Counted from the stretch's first letter, positions 1 to 53,663 are shown. The stretch is 64,000 bases of DNA from Hydra vulgaris (GCF_038396675.1 NC_088929.1:32420001-32484000), one strand, 5' to 3'. The notes: a model not told the origin generated them from the sequence alone. Translations and numbers: made by a program.

Positions 1-11
1 ATATAGAACTC

Positions 12-55
12 TTGCTGGATCATCAGGAAGAGAACTCTTCCTGATGATCCAGCAA
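12..55. repeat. Perfect inverted repeat, 21-bp arms, 2-nt spacer
   Basis: Arms 12-32 and 35-55 (TTGCTGGATCATCAGGAAGAG and its exact complement). Strong cruciform or RNA hairpin; part of no recognised element. Confidence 0.9.
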
Positions 56-169
56 TGGTGAAACTTCAAGTCGAAGATATAAGTTAGATAAGTGTTTTTT
101 ACTAATTTATTATTGCTCTGTTCTTTAAGAACATTGAGCACTTTATTTGTAAAATACACTAACATAATT

Positions 170-569
<400 letters not shown>

Positions 570-1719
570 CAGAATTAAATATAAATAAACAAACTTACAT
601 TTTTCTCTGTAAACATGGATCACATAAAAAAAAACTAATTCATATTATGATAAAGTCTCCCACTCACTCCACTTTTCCTTAGAAAAAAAAGTTAAACGAA
701 ATATTCATTCATTTTTAATGTAAAAAAACTATTCACTTGATTGAAACAATTACAGCAGAATTCTATGGTCTGACTCATCGATATTATTCTATCGCAGAAA
801 AACACTTACTTTTTTCAAAAATCTTTGTTTAAGCTAATTTTTTTAAAAACTCCTTAATATTTTACTTTTGATATCTTAATCGTTTACGTAATTTATCGAA
901 ATATTAATTATAACTTGTTTTTTCCTTACTTCAAAAATCTAAAAAATCGAATTTTAAATAATTCATACAAAATTTTAGCCGCTTATTTATTAAACCTTAA
1001 TTAAACTTGTTGCGTCGTCAATTAAACCGACTAAAATAGTATGAATGAACGAATGGAGTATGAAAATTTGTATCCAGACTGAATAATTAATTCAGAATAA
1101 CATTAAAGGCTGTTGAAAAGTTTGTTGGAAGCACGGGTATTTTGTTATGCATAATAATAACATATGTAAAAAAAAAAATTGTTAATCCATAATTTTTCAG
1201 ATTTTAAAACCTCGTTAGAGTAATACAAAACATTTTTTCCATACTTTTACGACACGCAATTTGAAGATCTTTTTCCTCATAAAATCTTTATAGAGTTCAA
1301 TTAGTATTTAAGTAAAAGATTCTTATCCTTCTTATGAAAAAAAATATTGTGTTTGTGTCAACCCAGAGAGTACAGTCATTAGATTATTAATTGAACGGTT
1401 TTTTGAATTCTACTCATTGTACTCGTTGGATCCAGTTTTTATACTTTGTTTTAATCCCAACTCATAAACCTAAAGTGTTTTTTAGTTTTTAAATAATGTT
1501 TTTAAAAAAATGTTTATTAGTGATTGATTCAAAGCTGGCTTATTTTTCCAAAAAATTCTGTTGCATCCATTTTACACGTAGTTTGTTCTAATTAATTCTA
1601 ACTATTTTTGATACACCAAGTAGTGACAGAAGTCGAAGGTTGAAGACTGAAGTTTTAATAAAATTTGAATAAAACTAGATTGATCAATAGTCATAAAATT
1701 AGAAAACTTTTGTGATAGT

Positions 1720-1895
1720 GGTAAGTTCTATGGTTGCTTCGAACTTTATAAAAGCTCTATGGTTGCTTCGAACTTTATAACAGTTCTATGGTTACTTCGA
1801 ACTTTTATAAAAGTTCGAAGCAACCATATAACTATCATTATTGCAAAAATTAGTGTCATCATCAAACTTGACACTATAAAAGTTCTATGGCTGCT
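1720..1895. repeat. Cluster of about five direct and inverted copies of a 28-bp unit
   Basis: Unit AGTTCTATGGTTGCTTCGAA followed by CTTTATAAA, three times direct, once inverted (around 1808-1832) and once diverged (around 1878). Confidence 0.85.
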
Positions 1896-2482
1896 TCAAA
1901 CTTTTTAAAAATTATAGTCGCGGAAATAAAAAAGCCATAGTTAAGGTTAACATATTTAAATATAAATACGTTAATTTTAGATTTCCACATACAAAAATAG
2001 ATACAACTATATGTAATTAGCATTTTCCAAATACAAATATTTGTATTTTAGGTTTATGATAAATCAGTCGCGTAGCAATAGTTTATGCCGTCCGGGGCGG
2101 AATCTGATTTGCACCGCACCTCATAAAAAGAACAGCAACTGCATTTATCAAAAAGCTTGTCCAGATACAGGATTATTTATAACAAAATTTTAATGGCAAA
2201 ATGTTAACTTTGTTACAACATTACAAAGGTTTTTTTCTCGCTTTTCTATTAGCTAAGTCATGAATGAGGTTTTCAAAGTCAATTTCATCACTTAGTTTCT
2301 GTTCAATGGATAGTATCGCAAGATTTTTAGGGAAACTCATTGTAGATTTAAGATAATTTTTTTTTTTAATTTTAGTTTTGGAAAACTTCTCTTACAAATA
2401 GCCACATTTACAGCAATTGTTAGAAAAACTCGTAGAAGTATAACGATATTAAAAAGTCATGAAAATTCAGTTCGAATTTTCA

Positions 2483-2520
2483 AGACTTTTTAATGAACTG
2501 AAAAAGTTCATTAAAAAGTC
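2483..2520. repeat. Hairpin, perfect 17-bp arms
   Basis: GACTTTTTAATGAACT-type arm, a GAAA-like spacer, then its complement; an AAAAAGTC motif recurs just upstream. Confidence 0.7.
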
Positions 2521-4731
2521 ACCATCCATCCATGTTTTTGCTTTGTCTTTGCGGCAACAGAAATTTTGAAACTTTTCCTTTCAACGAGGAACTCTTCTTT
2601 ATTAATGTCACCATGGTCATGACTCAGAAATTGAAATTCGTATTTATCATTTAAAAGATTTGATGGAGTAAGAATGGCATATTATTTTTCAGCAAGAACA
2701 TGAGGTTGTTCAAATCATGTAACGATTTCTTGTATCACTCTGTCATGGAAAAAAAATTTCCTTTTTTAGCTCATTTAAATATGAAAATACAGCATTATGT
2801 GATTCTTCCATTGGAACTGCTTTTCCTTTCTACATCAACGATTCATGATTATGCCCAGATATCACAAGTTTTTTTACTTTTCATAAACATTTGCTTTTCT
2901 AACTAAATGATCTCTATTATTTGTTAAAAATTTAAAGCTTTAAAGCTTTTTAATTTGATATTAGATTGTTGTATGTTAAATTTTTTCGTTTGTAGGTAGA
3001 TCTGTGTATCATTTATTTCCTAAAGGACTGAGCTCCACAATCTGAGAAAGTACAAAAATGAAAATGATTACAATGCAACCTTCAGCATTTTTCATTTTTT
3101 GAATAATTTTTTTTTCATAACACAAACTGCATTTTTATTTGCACTCCATTGTGTTTCCATTATGCGCTTGAAACTGACCAGCGACGAAAGTTTAAACATT
3201 TCGACAATGAGTCACACCTGCTAAATTTAGTGAATGGTTTATACATGAAACAAATTATGCATTACCGTTGATTTCTTTAACGCGCATCTGAACACCAGGT
3301 AGGTGACCAGAATCACAGCAACATTTTCGCATGTTTGTCCTCTAAAACGGGAGGTGGCCTCTAAATTCTCATTAAATAATCATTTTGCCTCCAAAATTTC
3401 ATTCAGAGGTGGCCACCAATGGCTTCCATTTCCCTATGGGCGTCGGTCTTAAAACATTTTGTCTCCTAAAAAAAACTGACTTTGGTCGCCAATAAAAAGG
3501 CGGAAGCCACTGGAGGCGGAAGAAAGAACATTTTGCCTCTGAAAAGTTATTTTGAGAAAATAACTTTTTAGAATAAAAACCAGACTGTATTCTAAATTTT
3601 AGTATGACTTTTTGCTTAACTTATCTATTTATATAAAACAAAATATTATTATTACATATTACAATACTTCGTATACTTTATGAAATCGATTCTGGCTAAC
3701 ATTAACGCTTTACTGAGAAGTAGAATATTAGAGAAAATATGAAAAAAATGAGTTTGGATAGAATAGGTACTCATTACCTTAACGGTTAATGAAGAATAAA
3801 TAACGGCGGCAATAATACTCATTGTAAAAATTTTGCCTAAGCTGGAAAATATATTAACGTTGAACTTCTCACTAGCCTGTAAAACTTGAATGAGAACAAA
3901 TCAAAAACGTTACACCGAGCTTACTATCCTCTAAATGAATTTTCTTGATATATCGCAATTGCAATAAATGCAAACCATTTAAGATAAAAATGTACTTACA
4001 TAGTAAAAATAATAAAAAACACGCACTATAATCGTAAATAATATAAAATGAAAATAGAAAAGGAAAAAATTTTTTGCAATATCTGATTCTTATTATTAAG
4101 TCTTTTTTTTGGACAAAAATAAAAAAAAGGGAAAATTTTTTTTTTAAAACTCAACAAACTAATTAATTTTTTTTTAAAAACTAAATTTCTACAATTTTAA
4201 ATTATAAAAACTAAATTGCTATAACTTTAAATTAAGCGCATAAAGCAAAAACAAAAACCCGATTAAAACCGAAGTATGCGAGCTTTACAAAAATAGTTGT
4301 TAAACAATCGGAAAACCCGTTGAAATTCTCAAATGCGTGATCATACATTAAAAAAAAAACATAAAAAACTAAGGTACCAATAATTAAATAATATAAAAAG
4401 AACACGTAATTATTTACCATATGTACAATTTTATGATCATCTGTGTCTTATTTGAGTATTTTTTTTGCGGTAAATCAGATTTTTTTTTTCCGGTTGAACT
4501 TTTTTCAATAGAAAAAAATTCAATTCTTTTTTTCTTCATTTCAGCAAGTTTTAGACGGAGGAAATATCTAAATTATTCTTTAGCGTTAATTTTAAAAAAT
4601 GAATATTGATTTCCCTATATGCAATATATCATTTAGCCACACGGTGTGATCAATCATGATCTGACTTAATACATCAAAAAGAGCAGCTGGAGGGATGGGC
4701 CGACTAACGAGCCAAAATTTAAACGGCAAGC

Positions 4732-4735
4732 TTTA

Positions 4736-4737
<2 letters not shown>
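4732..4737 (-). promoter_or_regulatory. AATAAA hexamer overlapping the GRK2 stop codon
   Basis: Read on the minus strand the sequence is GGT TAA TAAAGC, so a canonical poly(A) hexamer overlaps the stop. If used, the 3' UTR would be only some 10-30 nt. No clear alternative hexamer was seen in the next few hundred bases. Confidence 0.45.
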
Positions 4738-43905
<39,168 letters not shown>

Positions 43906-44099
43906 GTTTGAGAGCTCTTAGTAACTACTTTTCAAATCTGTTTTTGTAAATTTTCCTGATTTTCAGTAAACTTTGTTGCCGCTTCTTCTCAGAGGAAAAA
44001 TATAAATTTTAAGATATTAATATTGCATTTTCCAATATAGAAAAACTTTTTTCATTATCGCAGGAGAAGATTACTTATACGCTAGCCTTATTATTAAAT

Positions 44100-44215
44100 A
44101 GTTTTTTTTTCATTTAACGCCGACCGTGCATTGTGATGAACTAATCGGCGATTTGCTTTTTGATTCCAAGATATTGGAAATAAATGGAATGGATTTGGAT
44201 GCATTTAAGATGCAA
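44100..44215 (+). other. Open stretch with PDZ-like peptide, possible orphan exon
   Basis: The plus frame reads HCDELIGDLLFDSKILEING then MDLDAFKMQ, open from about 44090 and followed by a possible donor. SKILEINGMDL resembles the PDZ GDxILEVNGxDL core. No adjoining exon was found and it may be chance. Confidence 0.2.
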
Positions 44216-44453
44216 GTTGTAAATATATTACTAATTAAGTTTTATAAACTGGTAATAGAATCTATAATGGTGGACGGTTTTTGAAAATTTTGCTCCGTAT
44301 CAAAGCAGTAAAATTCTGTTGTTGTTTTTTGTTTCTTTCTTTGTAGTGAAATATCCCTGGATTAATAATTCCTCGAAAAGTTAGCTGAACTGTAAACAAT
44401 GAATTCAATTAACAATAAAGATTAAATCAAAACGTATAATTCAAATATAAGTC

Positions 44454-44562
<109 letters not shown>

Positions 44563-45082
44563 TCCCGCACTTTTTTCGAAAAGCACAATGCTAACCCTAT
44601 AAGAAAATATAGCTTTACACATTTTTACTCAAAAAGTGGCAAATTTGCACTTTTCTTCTTTCTATCGTTTTCAACTACCGCTAGTGCCAGTTGGCAAAGA
44701 TAAGAGAAGGTTGTGTTTCGATAAAAAAAATTGTGTGTTTTAAAAGAAACATCGGTTTACCATATTTAGAAGTGAAATGACTAGAACAACTAGCGCTGGT
44801 TTAACACCAGAGTTGTTCTAATGCTAGAATATATGTATGCATCTATTATGCATGCCCGTATCGTGAGGAGGAGGAGTCGCGCCTGATGACCACCCCTTCG
44901 GTCATCACGTGCGACGGACCGTTCTTTTTTTACCAAGTTCTTATGTTTCATGCATGTTTTCTTATAAAAAACAGAGCAAAATTTTTATTTGCTATTCTAA
45001 ACTACCTTTTTTTTCAAAAATAACCCCCTCCCCCTCCTTCATAAAAATTTAACAATACGGGGCTGATATGTATGTATGTATA

Positions 45083-45170
45083 TGTTATTATTGTTATTAC
45101 TATTATTATTATTGTTATTATTACTATTGTTATTATTGCTGTTATTATTATTACTATTATTAGTATTATA
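45083..45170. repeat. (TTA/TTG)n trinucleotide repeat
   Basis: ATTATTGTTATTACTATTAT and similar for about 88 bp. Confidence 0.9.
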
Positions 45171-45652
45171 TAATGTAAACTAACGTCATAGCTAAAAGTT
45201 AAGATAGCAGATTTTTTTTATTTTTATTATTTATTTATTTTTGAAACTTTATCAAGATAATCTTTCAATTTAAAAAAAACGATCGTGATGTATTTTGCGC
45301 ATTACGCGATAGGAAATAAAGATTAATCTATTTATTGTAAAAAAGTTAAATAAAAAAAAAAATTGTTTATGTATAAACAATAGTACATAACATAACAAAA
45401 AATCGATAAGCTAATTAAATAAGGTTAACATTGAAAAATACGATTTCTTTTAAGGAAAAAAAAACAAACAAAATAAACATGTGAACAAAATCTATATTTC
45501 TATCAAGTTCGAATGAAACTCGATTGGGCCATTTAAACGTTTATACATTTCTTACTTTTATGATTGAGAACTTAAGCTTTATTTTTATTTATCAAAATCA
45601 TATGATTCAATTAGTCTTTTATTCAAAATACCAGTTCTGATACCGCTGATTG

Positions 45653-45940
45653 CTATTTTAAGAGTTTTAAATTTTTACAAGCAAATATGCTCGTAAATTT
45701 TTTACTTTGTATTACATTTTTTACACTAGTTCTGCTTTGAGGTGGTATTTTATTAGAAAAAGTTCTATTCAATTCAAAAAGCACAATACATGACCATAAA
45801 AGAATAAAGAAGTCACGGTATAAAACATGTTTCAGTACTTTGTATGGACTTCTCTGACGGTTAGAACAGTCTCTACTCTTTGCGGGATTGAGGCAACAAT
45901 AGACCCACAATACTCGGATTAGGTCGAATAGCGATTGCAC
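45653..45940 (-). other. 95-codon minus ORF, unidentified
   Basis: Starts MQSLFDLIRVLWVYCCLNPA. No domain recognised. It lies just downstream of the Tc1-like remnant and may be a frame-shifted part of it. Confidence 0.25.
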
Positions 45941-45999
45941 ATCATAATTGCTGGGTATTCCTTAACAGAAGATGCTACTTATCAAGGGTTGGAGCGTGA

Positions 46000-46552
<553 letters not shown>

Positions 46553-46917
46553 TCATTTATTCAGACTTGCTGTCTTCGATTAAGTTGTACTTAACCAGTC
46601 TTAGCATGTGAAGTTGTAATAATACTCTAAAATAATAATGTCTAAGTTACAGATGATTTTAATGTATATATAGTTATATATAACTTTAGTATAATATATA
46701 TTATATAAAATATAATGCAACTTTTTAACATTTATTTTAACCAATTTTCCGATTGGTTGGTATTAACGCAATCACTTGTGCAACACAAGTATATACTGCA
46801 ATACGAGGTGAATAGGAACAGAATTTCAAAGTTTTTCTGGTATATAGACTCAGATATAGTTTTTTCTGCAATTTTGAGTGCTAAGTATAGTCATATACTA
46901 TTTTTCTATGAAGCTAT

Positions 46918-47105
46918 CAGGGCCGTAGGAACAAAAAATTATATTAGGGGGGGGGGGGGAGGGCAGTACTACCCCAAAATAGTTTTAAGGACCTTTTTTT
47001 ATTTTTTTTCATTCATTTTTTCAGTCAATTTCTTCATAATTATTTATTTAAAAAATTATTGGGTGGGCAAATGCTCCTGCTGCCTACCCGGTTGCTACGG
47101 GCCTG
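46918..47105. mobile_element. 188-bp MITE, hAT-like ends, with G13 run
   Basis: Ends CAGGGCCGTAGGAAC and GTTGCTACGGGCCTG are inverted. The interior is low-complexity: G13 at 46947-46959 and T-rich runs. Flanks AGCTAT and AGTTAT might be part of a target duplication. Confidence 0.65.
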
Positions 47106-47206
47106 AGTTATGCATTTTTTAATAAATGAAAATAAAGGCTAACCTTAATACTTTTTTGTTTTGTATTTTCATATTGACCCTGCATATGAGATAAATCGAG
47201 ACACCA

Positions 47207-47312
47207 ACTGTTTTAAATTAACGTGTAAGATTTAATCTAAATTATTTAAATTAAACACAACTGTTTTAAATTAACGTGTAAGATTTAATCTAAATTATTT
47301 AAATTAAACACT
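47207..47312. repeat. 53-bp tandem duplication, two units
   Basis: AACTGTTTTAAATTAACGTG and following bases twice, identical as far as I can see. Confidence 0.9.
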
Positions 47313-47499
47313 TAATTTGTAAAAGTACAAGAATGGGAACCGTTTATTTAATACATTAAAATAAATAAAACATGTATATATATAGTGCATAGCTTAAATA
47401 AAATTAAAGCACATTATATTCCGAATAGTAAAAAAAGTTTTTACAAGTACCACTGCCCCCACACTGCCTATGGTGTTACTAATGCCTATGGTTTTAACA

Positions 47500-47630
47500 A
47501 CTTTTTTTTGTTTTGAGGTGGCAACTTTTAGTCTATCACAGGATTTTTGTAGATTAGCAACACCTGTTGAGTTGATGCGCTGAATGATATCATGATTAGT
47601 TATCTTAGGTATCTTCAAATGCAAATATAT
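47500..47630 (-). pseudogene. Second Tc1-like transposase N-terminal remnant
   Basis: NHDIIQRINSTGVANLQKSC, then DRLKVATSKQKK, is homologous to the 46450-46540 segment in the same orientation. It sits in a 130-codon open minus frame (47394-47786) whose other parts I do not recognise. Confidence 0.6.
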
Positions 47631-48294
47631 ATTCATAAAACTATATATATTTGGGGCGTTATGATAAGACCAATACTGCCTTCTTTTAGCTCTAGTCATG
47701 TAGATTTTATTTATATAACACGGCATTGTATTCTCTTTTTTACAGACGAAATAAAATAAAAAAATAGGAGTTGCAACCGTTTCCATTAGTCTACATTAAA
47801 TTTTAAAGCATCGATACATTCAAGATTTGGTTGGTTCGTACTACTTATTATTTGAAAATAGCTGAACAGTGATTTGTTCTCAACTTGAGGTTAAACAAAG
47901 TGAGACCCATCCCCCGTATTTTGCATGACGCAGAAATTTTCTATTCTTCCGAGTAATAGGAACAGAGTTTTCAACATGACCAACTTGGCCAAGGTCAGTT
48001 TTTTCTTCTTTCCTGAGTCTGGGAAAAATCAAAAACAATGCTATCTCAATATACCCCATTGGATATTTTTTCCTATGGACTTGAAATCAATCAAATATAT
48101 TAACGTTAACGTTGTTGCATGTTCTGTAAATTCTGACAGTCTCATCAAATTGCTTATGCAATAACTCGGTAAAGTTTCACAATTACATCTTTAGCATTTT
48201 TTTCTGTGCCAATAAAGTTTTTTCATGCTTACTTTTTTTCACACAACCTGATTTGTTCACATGATTTACTGCAACAGGTAATGTCACGCGATAA

Positions 48295-48375
48295 AAGTAG
48301 CCGTGATGTAGTGGTTAAAGTGCTGGCTTCAAAACTGGAGGTTTGTGATTCGTAACCGGCAATATAGCTTAAAGC
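48295..48375 (+). mobile_element. tRNA-derived SINE-like head
   Basis: CCGTGATGTAGTGGTTAAAG (A-box-like) and GGTTTGTGATTCGTAACC (B-box-like), 30 bp apart. There is no closing acceptor stem, so it is not a functional tRNA. Confidence 0.6.
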
Positions 48376-48497
48376 TATTTAACCAGTACTGCAACTATTT
48401 ATAAAACTAACAATATTGCTAATATATACGCTTGTCTGGCTAAGGGTTAGAACTGTAAAAAGTGTCTGGCTAATGAACCAGTGGGCAAGGCATGTAA

Positions 48498-48563
48498 CAA
48501 GACGTCTTTTAAACGTCTTTTAAACGTTTTAAACGTCTTTTGAACGTTCAAAAGACGTCTTTT
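48498..48563. repeat. AACGTCTTTT tandem and inverted repeats
   Basis: AAGACGTCTTTTAAACGTC repeated about four times, ending in the complement; self-complementary overall. Confidence 0.85.
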
Positions 48564-51029
48564 TTATGTCACCGACCATATAAACATCTTTTAACAGTTA
48601 TCCAATTAACCTGTATAAGTTTCCACTTTTATACTATGAAGTAAGTACAATTACAATTTGTTGAAGTTTAAACGTGTCTAGCAAGGGGTTGCACCTTGAT
48701 AAGTGTCCTGCAACGGATGGCAATGATTTCTAATACTACTCCGAAGAAAATTATAAGAAAATTGCCCTTTCAATTTGACGTATTTTAGCCGGTATTTTAA
48801 ACACCTTTGGTAACTGCATCCAGCTAAAGGCACCATGATCTAAAGTACATTGTTGACGATTGTTCATTTTTGTGTTGGAAGCATGCGCTGAGAAATTTTC
48901 AGTCTTTATAAAATAAAGTAGGTCTGGCGGCCACGGGCTCTTAGACAATAACGCTATACTCATTTAAAAAAAAAAAAAAAAAGTAGAAAATTACTAACTC
49001 CATTGAGCAGCAATTTTCATTCTTATTAGATTTTTTCATTAAATTAAAGACTTTGCGAGGGAAAACTAGCGATCTTTTTTTGTTTTTAGCGATCTGTTTT
49101 GTTTACTAACTAAATTTAGCGTTACGTAACTCGTGGATCGCTAAGTAACTTTATTATGAAAAGAATTGGTCGATAAAACCTCTTTAAACTTTATGTAAGT
49201 AAAATTTTATAAAGAAAAACGTAAAATTTAAAATAATTTAAAAATAATTTTTTTTTTGCTTTGTCTTTGAAATAAATAAATAAATAAAAAACGCGTTCGC
49301 TACTTTGGTTACGCTATTTAAAAGTCTGAATCTATTTAAATCTTTTAAGCTTGGATAGAAGAAATAATAGCGATTTGATCAAGGAAGTGATAAAGATTTA
49401 ATAACCACGCACTATTGTTTTAAACGTTTGAATGGCAATTACGTAAAATATACTTGTTATTACAAGTAGAATAAATTCAAATAAAATTAAAAGCAAAGAA
49501 ATTGAAGAACACGTTAATTTTATTAAGCTGACTTTTTAAAACGAAATAATCTGCAACAGAAAAAAAACTTATTGCTTGTTTAAATACAAAGTTAATAAAA
49601 AAAATGAAAATTACAAAAAAGAATAATGTTCAAAACATCTCTGTGGAACAGTTCAGGAAAGAATCTAAGAGTCTCTTATTACAAAAAGACTTTGATTTAA
49701 AATACCTCTTTTAAAATAAATACATAAATAATGTATTTATTTTAAAAGAGGTATTTTAAATCAAATGTACTTCTCTTTTGTTGCAATTTTAATTAGATTT
49801 AATTTTTTTGTTGAAAAGCTATACATTAAAGTTGTTGTTAATATTTATCAAATTCAAAGGGTTCGGTCTTAACGGGTTTCAAAGTTGTTGCGTTATATTT
49901 ATCAAATTCAAGGCCTCGGTTTTAACGGGTTTTTAAAAAGAACAGCTCTTTGCGAGGGACTCTTGCTTTAAATCCACCCTCTTTTAATTGATTTCAAATA
50001 GTACGTGCACTCTAATGTACTTTTATTCTAAATACTTTTTCAAGAAGGCTCGACGCTTTTGGTGCTGATAAAAATTAGTCTTTTTACATCATCTTGACAA
50101 TTTATCGTTTTACGCTTAGCTATTGAATATATGAAAAATCAGATCTCAGCCAACACATCTAGTTTCACTTTCGTATAGACACAATAAAAATCAATATTAT
50201 AAAATAATATAGAATTATATTACATTCTTAAATATATTAAAGGACTTAAACTGCAACACCACATCTCAAAATTGATTCTTGTTGATTATAAAAACAATAT
50301 TTGTGCGAAAGAACGTATTTTCAAGTAATTAAACCCCAATATATGCGAGTAGGCCAAATTAATTTTACATTGTATAACGCCCTAATTACCATATTCTAAG
50401 TTTCATTCGTTTTGATTTATAAAAAACTTTTAATTTTCTGAAAGAAATCTGACATCCAAGCAAATGTTTCTTCATCAATATTTTGTATTATTCCAAAGAA
50501 AATAGTAAATCATTACAGGCACAACTTTAGGTCATCCTGTTCCCCAGCAAATTAACGGTTGTGACCTCTCCCCCTCTCTCCCCCTTTCTTCTCCATCCTC
50601 CTCATCCTTCCAACAAAATAAATCTGTTCTTCAACACAATTTTTTGTATGTCTTAATAAAAAACTTTTGCATTAGATTAAAAATGAACAAGTAATTGTGA
50701 TACATTATTACAACAAGTTATTCCAAAAAGTAAACACGAGACAGTTATATCTTTGTACTTTGTGTATATTTAAAACAATTCAGTTATGCAAAACGAAATA
50801 TAGACATTACTAAAGATAGCATCTAGGTTTAATTATTGCATTATTAAGTAGATAGATTATTTTGATATCTTGTTGCTGTTTTTTAAATCAGCGAAATGAT
50901 CAATCACAACTTCAACGTTGATTTTTTTTAGGGAACATTTTCAATTTTCATATTTTTATTTATTATATGTCATGCCTATTGTAATATTTTTCATTTAATT
51001 TTTTTTTTTTCTTTTTGTGCTTGTGTCTT
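48564..51029. other. Intergenic, mostly unassigned
   Basis: A+T-rich, no convincing ORF on either strand. Contains a 35-bp perfect palindrome (49691-49765) and a GGGTTCGGTCTTAACGGG / AAGGCCTCGGTTTTAACGGG repeat pair (about 49859-49935). Confidence 0.7.
49691..49765. repeat. Perfect inverted repeat, 35-bp arms, 5-nt spacer
   Basis: Arms 49691-49725 and 49731-49765 (TTTGATTTAAAATACCTCTT and on). The longest perfect fold-back in the window. Confidence 0.93.
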
Positions 51030-53560
51030 TATATAGTTGGAGGCGCCCTAGTTACTTTGTTAGCTGACCAGTAGCTTACTTAATTTGTATGCTTGTGTTT
51101 TGTCTGAACCTCTTGGGCGGTGTTGTTTCACACGTAAGTTACTTTATATATGTTTTTGTTCTATTTAAATCTCTGATGCAGTGTGAGATCAGTAACGCAC
51201 TATAAAACTTACGCGCACCTTAATTTTAAGTATTTTGTTAGATGCAATGTTTTTCCTAATGCATTTCCATAATATTTTCCTTAACATTTTAAAGTACTGT
51301 TCACAAGAAGTAACACCTTTTAACTACCTCAGGTCATGTCAGGTTCAGAATCATCACGATCACTCTGATACTGGTATCATGTAACCCAGTACTACCTGCC
51401 CCATGACCTGGTGCCTAGGTTTTGCCTAGGTAAGTAGGTTTTATTTTTTTAGGCAAAGTCTAGAAGAAACAAACTCCTACTTAAAAATCCTCTGCCTTGC
51501 GGCTCTTGGTTCAGGAAAGGCTATAAATGGTGTCTCGATAAAAATACTCATGTTGGGCAGATGCTAATTGCATCTAGCTACTGTCTTGTAAAAGGCCTCT
51601 AAGGAAAAGACTTAAAGGGTAAACAGAATAATTCTGCATATCAGCCTTAAACCCTCTTTTTCATCTACTAGGCTGGCGTAGATGTAAATCTGTGTTACAT
51701 TTTTCAGCCTAGGATGATGAATGCTGGATCTTCTTGATTTTTTCTTGACTCAACTCATGGGTCTTGCGTTGGTTCTGCAACCATCTAGTATTAAGGTTTT
51801 CTGAACTCTGTAGTAGCTCTTAGAAAGGATGGTTCCATCAACACCTGCAAAACATCAGAGTATTAACAGTACCATTTTGGGCATGGGTGGTTAATGCTTT
51901 TGGTGTGGATTGTTGAGACCACATAAGGAGCACTTTGTTACAACTTTGGGTTAATCAACGGGACTTAGACAACTACATAGCTCATTGCTTAGGAGGCCGT
52001 GGTCTATCTATAAATGAGTCAAGCTCTCTTTAAACTTAGATCATGCCAAAAGTAACTCAAAATATTAAATCACCCCCACCACCTAATTGTTTTAATATGT
52101 ATTTTACAAATATTTGTGGTCTGCAAAGCAACCTTCCATCAATTGAATGTTACCTTTTGAAAAATTCACCACACTTGCTATCTCTTAGTAAGACTAATTT
52201 AAATTCCGTTGTTCCATCTTCAGATTTCCGTGTTGATGGGTACTATCCTTTGATTCGCAACGACTCCAATATTACATGCTTGGCTTGGGGGTATACATAC
52301 GCGTCAATTCAACTATTTGTTATAAAAGGTTTGAGTTCTTTGACTATTTTTTTATGTGCTTCTGCTTGCACCTCTTCACTCTATCCCCTGGCACCTCTAA
52401 CACCTCTTCATTCTATCACCTTTACCCTTTTTTTTTTATTGTTCTCCTTCTCCCCAATACTCTTTTAAATGTAATTTCTGATCAAATGGACATTCTCTTT
52501 ACTCCTCTGCCTATAATGTTGTTATTTTCTGGACAACCCTAATAATTTGCCTTCACTCCTTGATTTGTGTCTTGACTCTGACCTCAGCTTGTGTTCAGTT
52601 TCTCCTTTTTCTCCCTTAGATGGTTCTGACCATTCAGAGATCTTTATAAGATCTTTCATCTTGTACTCTCCTTTGGACTCACCCGATCATCACACTACTT
52701 ACAATTACCCTAAAGCTGACTGAGATTCTTTTTGTTATTTTCTTCGTGACGGTCCTTAGGATGATGTCTTTTCTCTTTCAACTGATAAATGCGCCTCGTA
52801 AACTCCTGGATTCTGACAGTAATGGAAGCTTTTTTCCTTCTCGTCGGTTTCAAGTCAAGCCTCATTCTACTCCATGGTTTTCTTTTTCTTTTGAAGCTGT
52901 ATCTAATTTTTGTATCTAATCGTTATCATTTTTTTAAACTTTTTTAAAATAATAACTCTTTTAAAAACAACCTGCTATTTATTATTGCAAAAAATCGTTG
53001 TAAAAAGGTGATGTGCGATGCTAAGCTTCATTATTATCAGTTCACTAAATCCCGTATCTAATCGCAGAAGTTAGGCTCAAGAAACTTTTGAAAAATCGTC
53101 AATATCCTCATTAACAAAGATAGATCTAACAACCCATCTCTCATTCAAGGGACTGACTCTCTCAAGGATAATACAGAACTGTTTGTAAAGAACTTTTTTT
53201 CAAATTCAACTCTTGAATTATCTTAAGGCCAATCTTTTCCTTCCATTCCAATTAAACAGGTTAACCCATTGTTAGACATTTAAATCGCTCCACCTTCCAT
53301 TGCTAAAATCTCAATTAAAATCTTCTACGGTTTGTGGTCTAGACAACATTCCTGTCATAGTCTTACAAAATTCTCCAGAACTCTCTTCAATTCTCTCTAA
53401 ACTACTGACCTTAACTGAGTCTTGTTTTCCTGCCTTCTGGAAAATGGCATCTGTTGTTCCAAATTTCAAAAACTTTTTCTTTTTATTTATTTTTTATTTT
53501 TTTCTTCTTATGTGTTTTAAATTTATTAAATTTTTATTTTTCTTTAAAAATTAAAGTGTT
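51030..53560 (+). mobile_element. LINE family 1, plus-strand copy B (leader, AP endonuclease, start of RT)
   Basis: Leader 51030-52030 matches copies A and C. The endonuclease region begins at MPKVTQNIKS (52043): NMYFTNICGLQSNLPSIECY, HLLSLSKTNL, DFRVDGYYPLIRNDSN, the N-terminal pattern of LINE AP endonucleases. After several frameshifts, 53300-53480 reads STVCGLDNIPVIVLQNSPEL, then FPAFWKMASVVPNFK, the start of the RT domain. It ends where an unrelated T-rich stretch begins. Confidence 0.87.
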
Positions 53561-53663
53561 TTTTTATTTTTATTTCAATAATGACTAAAGGGGCTCTATG
53601 AAAAGGTTGTGATGATAAACGCATCATCCTTATCTTCTTTGAGTCCCTGACTGATTATAACAG

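Noticed and set aside
52276..52542. Second-frame ORF over LINE copy B
   Set aside because: It arises from frameshift decay of the endonuclease frame; not a separate gene.
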